Shown here: piece by piece, positions 23,172 to 31,077 of the stretch | How the letters are laid out: each line of letters starts with the position of its first letter | Position numbering within the stretch: the stretch's first letter is position 1 | Origin: Bryopsis sp. KO-2023 | Taxonomy: Eukaryota > Chlorophyta > Ulvophyceae > Bryopsidales > Bryopsidaceae | NCBI GenBank assembly: GCA_030272585.1 | Contig: BSYQ01000018.1 | Coordinates: 1-64,000 of the forward strand | Direction: 5' to 3' | Length of the DNA stretch: 64,000 nucleotides | Position numbers and translations under genes: made by a program | The notes under the pieces: generated by a model | The model's input: only the letters and a program-made list of their open reading frames with translations | The model's database searches: none | Told to the model about the DNA's origin: nothing

Positions 23172-26100
23172 TCAGCTTCTTATCTCAAACTCACGTAACT
23201 TGTCCGGTGCGTTTCGCAAGTTTCTGGCAGGTTCCCAGGTGTCCTCCGATTGATCATAACCCTGCCACCTGACAAGGTACTGCTTCTTGCCCCTGACAGT
23301 CCTATCTGCCAGAATCCTGTCAACCAGATACTCCTCTTGGCCTGCCACCATTTCAGGCTCAGGTTGCCACCTGGGTGCCTCCCTGTCAGGAAAGCTGCCC
23401 TCCTGATCTTCGAAAGCAGGTTTCAGCTTGGACACATGGAAGGTGTTATGAATTTTCCAATGACCTGGCAGCCTCAGCCTGACTGCAACTTCAGATAACC
23501 TCTTCAGAACTACAAAAGGTCCACAGTATTTTGCAGTCAATTTCCTGCTCAACACCTGTGGTAGGGGTAAGTCCTTTGTGGCGAGAAAAACTTTGTCGCC
23601 CGGCTGAAAGCCCCCTCCCCTTCTGTTTTCGTCCGCCCCCTGGCGTTGACGTGCCTGAGCAGAAGCAATGTTCCTTCTGCAGGTTTGCAATGCAGTCTGC
23701 CAAGTAGACCACCAATCATCCACTGCAGGGCAAGCTGTAGCAGCTACAGCACTTGCAGGAGTTCTGGGTTGTTGTCCATTCATCAAATAGAAGGGAGAAA
23801 ACCCAGTTGTAGCATTTATGCTGGAATTGTATGCAAATTCTGCAGCATCCAAATGCATATCCCAGTCTGTGCCTGCAGGTTCCACATAACTGCGCAGAAT
23901 CTCCTGCACTGTTCTGTTAGCTCGCTCAGTCTGACCATCTGTCTCAGGATGATAACTGCTAGACATTGCTAACCGAGTGCCTGCCTTCTTCCAAAGAGCC
24001 CTCCAAAAATTGCTAGTGAAACGACTATCCCGATCAGAAACAATTTCTTGAGGCAATCCAAAGAAACGAACCACATGTTGGAAAAACAAATCTGCTACCC
24101 CTGCAGCAGTAACTGTCTGCTTTGTTGGAATGAGTCTGATCATTTTTGTGAATCGATCCACAACCACCAGCAAATAATCTGACCCTTTCTGAGTCCTTGG
24201 CAAAGGTCCAACAAAGTCCAATGAAACACTAGTCCACCTGCCATCTGGAATTGGCAAGGGCTGCAGCTTACCCAAAGGCTTCTGAGTAGAGGCCTTGTTT
24301 CGTTGGCAGGGAATGCAATTTCTCACATACTTCTGCACAGATCCTGAAATGAGTGGCCAGAAGTAATACTGCTGAACCCTGTGCAGGGTCTTCCTCCTGC
24401 CCAGATGTCCTGCCAATGCAGACTCATGGCAAGCATGCAGTATCTTTTCCCTGAGCCCATCTGCTTCAGGTATCCACCATTTCCAGGAATGACCAACATG
24501 TCTCCAAAGTTTCAGACCATCCCATTTCACATGTGGAGGTCTGGAAGGTGCTCCAATCAGCTGCCAACACAATGGGTCCTTCTTGTAAGCTGCCAGCACT
24601 GCCTGCTGAAATTCCCGATCTGCTGTCAACCTTATCCTTGCATTCAGCTGAGGACCATGTTCCTCTGCCTGATGTGTGGCCCTGCTCAACGCATCTGCCA
24701 CCACATTGTCTCTGCCTGGCCGGTACTTGATCTCGAACTTGAAGGATTGCAGAGTCTCCATCCATCGTGCCTGCCTCTGTGACAGGTGAGGCTGGGTGTG
24801 CAAAAATTTTAGAGGTGCATGATCGGTGTGCACGGTGAACTCCTGAGCATCCAAGTAGTGCCTCCACACTTTCAGAGCATGCACCACAGCCAACAGCTCC
24901 TTTTCATGAGTCGCATAGTTGAGCTCTGCCGGTTGCAGTTTCCTGCTTTCATATGCCACTGGTTGCTGACCCTGCCCCTGGTCCTGTGTTAGGACTGCTC
25001 CAATAGCATAGTCTGAGGCATCTGTGATCACCTCGAATCTCAGACTTGGGTCAGGCACCAAAAGCACTGGTGCAGACATTAACGCCTCCTTGACATCCTG
25101 CATTGCTGCAGCTTCTGCCTCAGTCCATTTCCACACTGCCTCCTTTTTCAATAGAGCAGTGAGTGGTTTGGCTCTTGCAGAAAAATCCTTGATGAATCTT
25201 CTGTAATAGTTTGCCAATCCCAGAAATGACCTGAGATCCTTCACTGAAGTCAAAGGTGGCCAGTCCCTGATGACCTGCACCTTACTCTGCAACACCTGTA
25301 CTCCTGCAGCACTCAACTCATGCCCCAGAAACTCAACTTGCTCCTTGCAGATTTCACATTTGGAAGCTGAAGCATATAATTTTTGCTCCCTCAATCTCTG
25401 CATCACCTTTTTCAAGTGAACCTTGTGTTCTGCCCAACTCTTGCTAAAAATCAAGATGTCATCTAAGTAAACGATGCAGAAGGCATCCAGAAAATCATGT
25501 AACACATGATTCATTGTGTTCATGAAGGTGGCAGGAGCATTTGTCAGCCCAAAAGGAAGAACAATGTACTCGTAGAGGCCATACCTGGTGCGGAAGGCCG
25601 TTTTCTCACAGTCTGCAGGGTCCAACCGCACCTGATGGTAGCCTGCGCAGAGATCAATTTTGCTGAAGCAGCGAGCTCCCTGAATCTGATCCAGCAATTC
25701 CTCTATCCTTGGGATAGGGTACCTGTTCTTCACCGTTAGTTTGTTAAGTGCCCGAAAGTCTACGCACATCCTAAGCTTTCCGTTCTTCTTAGGAACAAAC
25801 AAAATTGGTGAACCCCAGGGTGACTTGCTAGGTCTGATAAAACCCTGCTTCAGTAACTCTGCCAACTGCTTCTTCAATTCTTCTCTTTCTGCAAAACTGG
25901 CTCTATAAAGCCCCTTTTTCACTGGTTCTGCCCCTTCTACCAATTCAATCTTGTGGTTCACACCCCTGTCAGGAGGCAATTCCTGCGGCAGTTCCTCTTT
26001 AAACAAATCCTGAAACTCCTTTCTGATCTGTTTTTCTAGCTCAACTGCCTCTTTCTGTTCCTCTGACAAGGTTTCTGGTTCACTGCCTCTCACTGCATCA

Positions 26101-26461
26101 GTACTTTCCAAACCATTTATTGAACATCCATTATTTACTTCCCGTAAATTCAATAGGTACATCGGCAGGCCCTTGCGAGCTGCCCGAGCTACCTCATGTG
26201 CAGACATGAGGTCCAAATCTGCTGTACTGCAATCTTCCAATCTGCCTGTTTGCATTCTAAGTTTAACGACTCTACCCTGAGGCCCCTGCAAAGCCACTAT
26301 CTTTTCCTGCCAATCTATGGTGGGGTTATGTTTGATCAACCAAGACATACCCAGCACCAGGTCATATCTGCCCAGTGTTACTGCATACATCTTTTCTTCA
26401 GACACAAACCTCCCCATCTTGACACTGGCCTGCAGTTCTTTTTCTACCTTTTCCGAAGTCC
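23172..26461 (-). CDS. Ty3 pol, downstream part: RT, RNase H, integrase, chromodomain
   Basis: Numbered from the open-frame start at 26,474, the end of the retropepsin domain lies at residues 5-60. Reverse transcriptase is at about 170-400, with the catalytic YLDD at 336-339. RNase H is at about 470-600 (TDAS, then later DHAPLKFL). The integrase zinc finger HACHESALAGH...CIPC lies before the catalytic core, where the DFVGP and SDRDSRF aspartates and the ETDGQTERANR glutamate are intact. The C-terminal 60 residues (EEYLVDRILADR, YLVRWQGY, DTWEP) form a chromodomain. No stop or frameshift is visible after the insertion point. The frame is cut off from its upstream half by the nested element at 26,467-27,005, so it can be translated only if that element is absent or bypassed. 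Confidence 0.95.
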
Positions 26462-26466
26462 TGCCA
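26462..26466. repeat. Target-site duplication of the nested element, left copy (TGCCA)
   Basis: TGCCA occurs on both sides of the 539-bp insertion (26,462-26,466 and 27,006-27,010). Taking out the insertion and one copy makes the two halves of pol contiguous and in frame, which fixes the breakpoints. Confidence 0.9.
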
Positions 26467-26537
26467 TGATACACGATACGGGACGTTGGTGGACCGGCCC
26501 GCCCCCTTTGCGGGCTGTGCCGCTTTATCCCGTATCA
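26467..26537 (-). repeat. 71-bp LTR of the TRIM-like element, 3' copy
   Basis: It appears identical to 26,935-27,005. The ends form an inverted repeat (plus strand GATACGGGA and TCCCGTATC), so each LTR could fold on itself. Confidence 0.88.
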
Positions 26538-26552
26538 TCTCGTCCCCCCCCC
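26538..26552 (-). other. Polypurine tract of the TRIM-like element
   Basis: The minus strand reads GGGGGGGGGACGAGA, ending exactly at the LTR. Confidence 0.75.
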
Positions 26553-26920
26553 GGGCCAGTGGTCGCCCTCGACCACCTTCTCCTCGTGCCCGTTACTCCA
26601 TTCTCCTTGACCCTCTCTGCGATTACCGGGTTACCGTTCTCTCGCGGGTCTATTCGGGGGTTCTCCAGGATCTTTCTTGTGATCCTCTGATCCTTTGTTC
26701 TTATCCCTTTGATCCGTCTAGTCTCTTGAGCTTATGGTCTTTTGCCTTGCTCTGCGGCGGCGATCACTGTGATGATCTCAGCCCCCTCCCCTCCTTCGCA
26801 GTGATCCTCATGCTCTTTCACCTCTCGTTACTACCACTCTCGGGTCAGAGGTGCCAACTCACTCTCAACTTCCATGGCCTCGCTAGGACTCGAACTCGTG
26901 ACCTTCGGATCGCAAGTTCG

Positions 26921-26932
26921 GCTCCGAAACCA
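26921..26932 (-). other. Primer-binding site of the TRIM-like element
   Basis: TGGTTTCGGAGC on the minus strand starts two bases inside the 5' LTR. It would pair with a tRNA 3' end GCTCCGAAACCA. The same 12-mer is at 29,780-29,791. Confidence 0.75.
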
Positions 26933-26934
26933 AA

Positions 26935-27005
26935 TGATACACGATACGGGACGTTGGTGGACCGGCCCGCCCCCTTTGCGGGCTGTGCCGCTTTATCCCG
27001 TATCA
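26935..27005 (-). repeat. 71-bp LTR of the TRIM-like element, 5' copy
   Basis: This is the right-hand copy; the TGCCA duplication follows at 27,006-27,010. Confidence 0.88.
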
Positions 27006-27010
27006 TGCCA

Positions 27011-27879
27011 TCTGCCAACTGAACTTCAGAAACTGCCTCAGAGTGTTGTGTCTGTATGCTGTTTTCCTGCAACCAATCTTTCGAAACAAAATTGTCGGTT
27101 GCACCACTATCTATCAAAATTCTAGCAAAACAATCTGCCACAAACCCTGTGGTCTTCAACATTCCCTGAGTCCCCCCATGGACTCCTCTCAACTTCAAAA
27201 GTGGGGGTTCATCCAAGCTATATCCTTTAAAGCAAACTTCATTAGGTCTGCCCAGCCCAAATTCCTCTCTCACTGAAAACAGGTCTGCGGTGTCTGCCCT
27301 CAGATCACCAGCAGCACCAACATGCACTGAAAAATCATGCAGGTCAGGTGTGGCCCCGCCTGGCCCTGCACCTACTGCCTCTGAGAATTGAGTAGTTGTG
27401 GCTACCGTAGGCACATCAACCCCCTCAATCTCACTCCATGACCCTGCAGGTGTCAGTGCCTCCTGCACTACACCTTCAGAATCCTTCTCTGAAACATCTG
27501 CAGATGCTGCGACTCCGCGCCCAGCATCTACCATTGCACTCTTCAAACAAACTGCAAGCCTCCCCAACTTTGGCAGACCACTTGCAGTACTGCTCACCTT
27601 CTCCCTAAGGCCTCCAGAATTCCCTGCACCGGTGTCCCTGCCTGGACCACCACCTGCAGAAATTCCATCCATGAATCTTACACACTTCTCCTCGGTTACG
27701 GCTACACACGGCTCATCAACCTTAGAATGGACTCCACGCCCATAGGCTACCCTCCCCTGAGGTAACACCTTGTGTGGGTGGCTACGCCGACCTTCCCACA
27801 CTCCACTTCTGTCCTCCTGCTTCTCTTCTCCACGGCTGGCAGTCTCTCCAGACTCCAGCCTGCTCAGTTTTCCTGACAA
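27011..27879 (-). CDS. Ty3 pol, upstream part: linker and retropepsin active site
   Basis: The open frame begins at the gag-pol overlap and runs to the nested element. The first 200 codons are a low-complexity Gly/Ser/Ala-rich linker. The C-terminal part holds the aspartic protease core FARILIDSGATDNFV (catalytic DSGAT). The frame reaches a VQLADG motif exactly at the insertion, and the same domain resumes at 26,461 on the other side. The frame is -1 relative to gag, with a slippery GGAAAAC at 27,867-27,873. A homologous but decayed stretch (FSVHV...LRADT) is found at 51,130-51,230. Confidence 0.88.
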
Positions 27880-29033
27880 TCAACAGCAAAATGGCCCAAC
27901 TTGTCGCAGTTGTAGCACCGCACATTTGCTGCAGCGCGACCTGCGTCCATTCTGCTTCTGCCTGCTGACGAACTTTCTCCAGACTTTCGCCTCTGTCTGC
28001 GAGGACTGCCACTGCGTCCCCTGCTCTTGCTGCGACTTGCGTCACGGCGTTTGCCGTCGTCAAAACCCACACGGTTTCGCTGGAGGCCATCAACCTCCAT
28101 GCGGTCACCTGATTGGGGAATATAACGCGGTGTCTGCCGATCGTCAAATCTGCCACGGTTGAAACTCTGAGACCTGCCTCTGCTCTGCGAGCGTCCTCTG
28201 CTCTGTGAGCGTCCTCTGCTCTGGGATCGTCCCCTGCTTTGGGACCTGTCCCTGCGTGAACTTTCACGCCTGCCTCTGGGACTGCGGCCTCTGCGTCCTT
28301 CTCTGCGGTATATCTCTAGAGGTCCTTCCCATGTAGCGGCAAGTGCTATTGCACGCTCCAAATCTGCAGGATCTTCCATTTCAACCTTAGTGCGCAAACG
28401 ATCATTCAGACCTTCTATGAAACGAAACAGCTGCTCCCCAGCATTGCTGTCGTTGATCTGCAACATGAGCCTGCGAAAATCGTGCACATATTCTGCGACA
28501 GACATTCGACCCTGCTTCAGGCGTGACCATTCACGTCTGAAGTCCTTGTTCTCGTTGGTCTTGCCGAACTGCCGTCTGAGATCTGCGACTAGTGCGGTCA
28601 GATCTGTAGGCAAAGCCCTCTGGCCTGCCATTGCCTCTTCGTAACGACTTCTCCACCATGTTCCTGCAGCACCTCTTAAACAGCCTGCAGCCACCAAAAC
28701 CTGCTGTTCCCTGTCTCTGGTTGCAGTCAGATCATAATATGTCTGCAACTGAACCTGCCACTCGTTCAGAGGAACATCCTGTGGATCACCATACCAGGAG
28801 TCAGGGCCTTTTGCCCTTGCTTTACCCAGAGCTGCCGGCGGATGCTGCTCGGCCAACCTAGTCCGTACTGCGTGCCGGACTGCATCGTCCATCTGCGCGT
28901 TGACATTAGCGGCGACCTGCCTCAGGTGCAGGATCTCTTCCTGCATCTCTGCCATGCCCCGCCTCAGACCCTGAAGATCGAACGGATCTGGGGCTGGCGT
29001 TCCCATCTGCGGGTGCTCGTCTGTGCCTGACAT
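27864..29033 (-). CDS. Ty3 gag: capsid-like protein with SR-type repeats and CCHC zinc knuckle
   Basis: A 389-residue product results if translation starts at the ATG at 29,033 (MSGTDEHP). The open frame extends further up to 29,132. The middle part (WYGDPQDVPLNEWQ, TWWRSRYEE, RRQFG, MSVAEYVHDFRRL) is a typical retrotransposon Gag capsid domain. Then comes an Arg/Ser-rich region with five RSQSRG-type repeats. Near the C-terminus is the zinc knuckle CYNCDKLGHFAVDC, of C-x2-C-x4-H-x4-C spacing, which binds RNA. The stop TGA lies right after the frameshift heptamer, so Gag is the main product and Gag-Pol the minor one. Confidence 0.9.
   Translation of the reverse strand: MSGTDEHPQMGTPAPDPFDLQGLRRGMAEMQEEILHLRQVAANVNAQMDDAVRHAVRTRLAEQHPPAALGKARAKGPDSWYGDPQDVPLNEWQVQLQTYYDLTATRDREQQVLVAAGCLRGAAGTWWRSRYEEAMAGQRALPTDLTALVADLRRQFGKTNENKDFRREWSRLKQGRMSVAEYVHDFRRLMLQINDSNAGEQLFRFIEGLNDRLRTKVEMEDPADLERAIALAATWEGPLEIYRREGRRGRSPRGRRESSRRDRSQSRGRSQSRGRSQSRGRSQSRGRSQSFNRGRFDDRQTPRYIPQSGDRMEVDGLQRNRVGFDDGKRRDASRSKSRGRSGSPRRQRRKSGESSSAGRSRMDAGRAAANVRCYNCDKLGHFAVDCQEN
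27867..27873 (-). promoter_or_regulatory. Probable -1 ribosomal frameshift heptamer GGAAAAC
   Basis: In gag frame the minus strand reads CAG GAA AAC TGA. Slipping back one base on G GAA AAC enters the pol frame as GGA AAA CTG. The heptamer sits directly before the gag stop. A downstream pseudoknot was not tested. Confidence 0.65.
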
Positions 29034-29379
29034 TCCTCCTGTTCCGCTCACGCCTTTCCTGCGTTGCCCTCTGCGATCTGTAGATCGGACACTGAGGGTC
29101 AGAACAGTCGTAGTATCTGATAATATTACCACTGCGTTCTGCCTTCCTGTGGCCGTGAGGAGGCGCTCTGAGAGGAGGTGGAGGTACCACTGCCAATGGG
29201 TGTCTCACCGGACCCAAAACCTGCACTGGTCTGGGTAACCTGAAAGGGGCTGAAACCCAGTCCCCTGAGAAAGTAAACAGATCAGGTGGCAGCCCTGCCT
29301 CACACTGGATAACAGTCTCTACGTCTGATTCTGCTTCACTTCCACTACTCTCCACTGTCACAGGTTTCCCAAAACTCAT
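28906..29379 (-). CDS. Upstream ORF overlapping gag, function unknown
   Basis: About 157 codons start at an ATG (MSFGKPVTVESS) in a different frame from gag and overlap its start. The part before the overlap has protein-like composition: an acidic start, a Pro-rich middle, then a Cys pair (YYDCSDPQCPIY) and a basic stretch. No domain is recognised. It could be a leader of Gag joined by a +1 shift, a separate small protein, or chance. Confidence 0.35.
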   Translation of the reverse strand: MSFGKPVTVESSGSEAESDVETVIQCEAGLPPDLFTFSGDWVSAPFRLPRPVQVLGPVRHPLAVVPPPPLRAPPHGHRKAERSGNIIRYYDCSDPQCPIYRSQRATQERRERNRRNVRHRRAPADGNASPRSVRSSGSEAGHGRDAGRDPAPEAGRR

Positions 29380-29778
29380 GCAGCACACTTCTGCAGAAAG
29401 CCACTACAACACCGGCTAATTCCGACTAACCAAGAAGCCTTGCGCAAAACCTGCGTCTTCTAGATCTGCGCCGCCGCGCCTACTCTGATTAACCTAGAAA
29501 ACTTGCGCAAACCTGCGTCTTCTAGACCCTGCGCCGCTGCGCCTACTCAAACCTGCACTCAGGCAGTACTGCGATTTCGACCTTTTAGAAAGCTGCGCCT
29601 GCCTGCGCCAAACCTTTCTGGGATCTCTCTGAAAGCTGCGCCTATCTGCGCTGAACCTTTCTGCGACCTCTCCTTTGAAAGCTGCGCCTGCCTGCGCTAC
29701 CTTTCACCAGAACTTCGTTCTCCCCTTTGCTTCCTCCTGAAGCCTTTCAGGAACGCTGCGATCTTGTCGCCAGCCCTG
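29380..29778 (-). other. Ty3 5' leader
   Basis: About 400 bases lie between the primer-binding site and the first ORF. The leader is built of short degenerate CTGCGCC-type repeats. No ORF or domain is seen in it. Confidence 0.6.
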
Positions 29779-29791
29779 AGCTCCGAAACCA
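29779..29791 (-). other. Primer-binding site of the Ty3 element
   Basis: The minus strand reads TGGTTTCGGAGCT starting one base inside the 5' LTR. The first 12 bases equal the site of the nested TRIM-like element. Confidence 0.8.
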
Positions 29792-29792
29792 A

Positions 29793-30254
29793 TGTAAAGA
29801 CTGCACTGCGACTGCGACTCTGAAGCAGTCTGCCAGCCTGAAACAACAGCCTAGAAGGCTGCAACAAGTTCTGACACGAGAGAGCGGGAGAGAGAGAGTG
29901 TTCAACCCCAAAATCGAGTTACAAGAATACCCTGAGGTGCTGCCCAAATACCCTAGGCTGCACCTCTGATCCAAACTGATCGTTCAAGGTCCTATCCATC
30001 AACATGACCTGACAGTCTGCCTCAGTGTCAGGTCCCCTGTCTGAAACCTTCTGAGCTGCCAGCCCTGCAGAAAAGCGTCTGCTGAGCTGTCAGCCCCCAT
30101 TCACAGATCTAAGGGTTCCGCCCTGCTGCAGCAAACCGGCTGCAGCATTGCTGGTTCCCTAGAACTGCAGGCCTGTCAGTTCCCCTGAACTGCAGGTCTG
30201 CCAGTTCTCTGAACTGAGGATCTGACAGTTCCCCTGAACTGTAGAATCCTTACA
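29793..30254 (-). repeat. Ty3 LTR, 5' copy in element orientation (462 bp)
   Basis: It matches 20,699-21,160 without a difference that I could find. It is followed by the AATTG duplication at 30,255-30,259. The promoter and start of transcription of the element are expected here. Confidence 0.96.
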
Positions 30255-30259
30255 AATTG

Positions 30260-31077
30260 CCAAAACCGAGGAGCTGCAGTCGTTCCTTCGGCTATGTTGA
30301 TTGGGATGACACTGTGGGAAGCTGGACATCTTTTTAGGGAAATTGGGAACACCCCATGCAGCCTGGTCATTGTGCAAAAGAGTGATATGGGTGTGTCTTG
30401 TTGTGCCAGAATGATCTGTGGGATTTTAAACCCTTGCACGTCAAATTTCCCTCCAAAAGTTTTCGTGAACACCACAACGAAGGTTTCTGCAAAGAAAAAA
30501 AATGGGAGGTGTTTTTTTTCTCCCTAATCTTCGCAATAATATTTTCATGTAATTGTAAAGATTTATTATTATTTCGATCCTGTTGTTTTGTTTGGGTCAA
30601 TTCTGGATCAAAAAGAAGAAAAAGAAAGGCTGTTTACAGTAACTTTGTCTGACACATCACAACGACTGAAACAGTAATCTCACTCTTTCTCACACTCTTT
30701 TGTTCCTCTCTGTCTGACTCTCTGATTTCCGAGAAAATTTGGGGAAAGGGGGGTTTCGACTAATAACCTTGTCCCCGACTTTTTAGCACCGTTAATCTTT
30801 CCGCCTCCGTTTAAAATTCACGCTGGTATCTTGCTGCCACATCCCACATGGTCACTCTTTTTTCCGTCATCCCTTTTCTGGCACTGACTCATCCAGAAAC
30901 ACAACCGTCTGTCCCACCGTTTCACGGCAAGGGAATTCGTTTACGTCAACGACCGCGTCAGCCGTCGACCGGTTACCACAAGGCTCGAGTTTGAGGAGCA
31001 CACAAAAAGAAAGGTCCTCGTGAAAACTCCGATCGTCGCTCCGCATTTCGTTTCTGCATGTACGAAGGATGGACCTC
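30260..31077. other. Spacer before array 2 with no gene recognised
   Basis: This is AT-rich non-repetitive sequence with only short frames. The last 20-30 bases are a diverged exon block of the satellite (ATGGACCTCTGGAGGAAAG), the edge of array 2. Confidence 0.6.

Larger units (their letters stand above)
26467..27005 (-). mobile_element. TRIM-like element: non-autonomous mini LTR retrotransposon of 539 bp
   Basis: Two 71-bp direct repeats (26,467-26,537 and 26,935-27,005), each starting TG and ending CA, flank 397 bp without a coding domain. On the minus strand a primer-binding site TGGTTTCGGAGC follows the right repeat after two bases. A polypurine tract, GGGGGGGGGACGAGA, directly precedes the left repeat. 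These are the parts of a terminal-repeat retrotransposon in miniature, which must borrow enzymes from an autonomous element. The primer site is the same 12 bases as in the host Ty3 element. The internal region next to it resembles the anticodon-to-T-arm part of a tRNA, with a B-box-like GAGTTCGAGTCC. It interrupts the protease-coding part of pol. Confidence 0.85.
20699..30254 (-). mobile_element. Ty3/Gypsy chromovirus, full length, with extra 3' ORF and nested TRIM-like element
   Basis: This is a 9,556-bp LTR retrotransposon transcribed on the minus strand. The order is LTR (29,793-30,254), primer-binding site, gag, pol (protease, RT, RNase H, integrase, chromodomain), a third ORF with coiled coil and RING-like finger, polypurine tract and LTR (20,699-21,160). 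The two 462-bp LTRs look identical when read side by side, begin TG and end CA, and are flanked by AATTG. Insertion is therefore recent. The pol frame is broken by a 539-bp insertion at 26,467-27,005, so this copy should not make an intact Gag-Pol. A chromodomain behind the integrase places it with the chromoviruses, which target chromatin marks. Confidence 0.96.
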
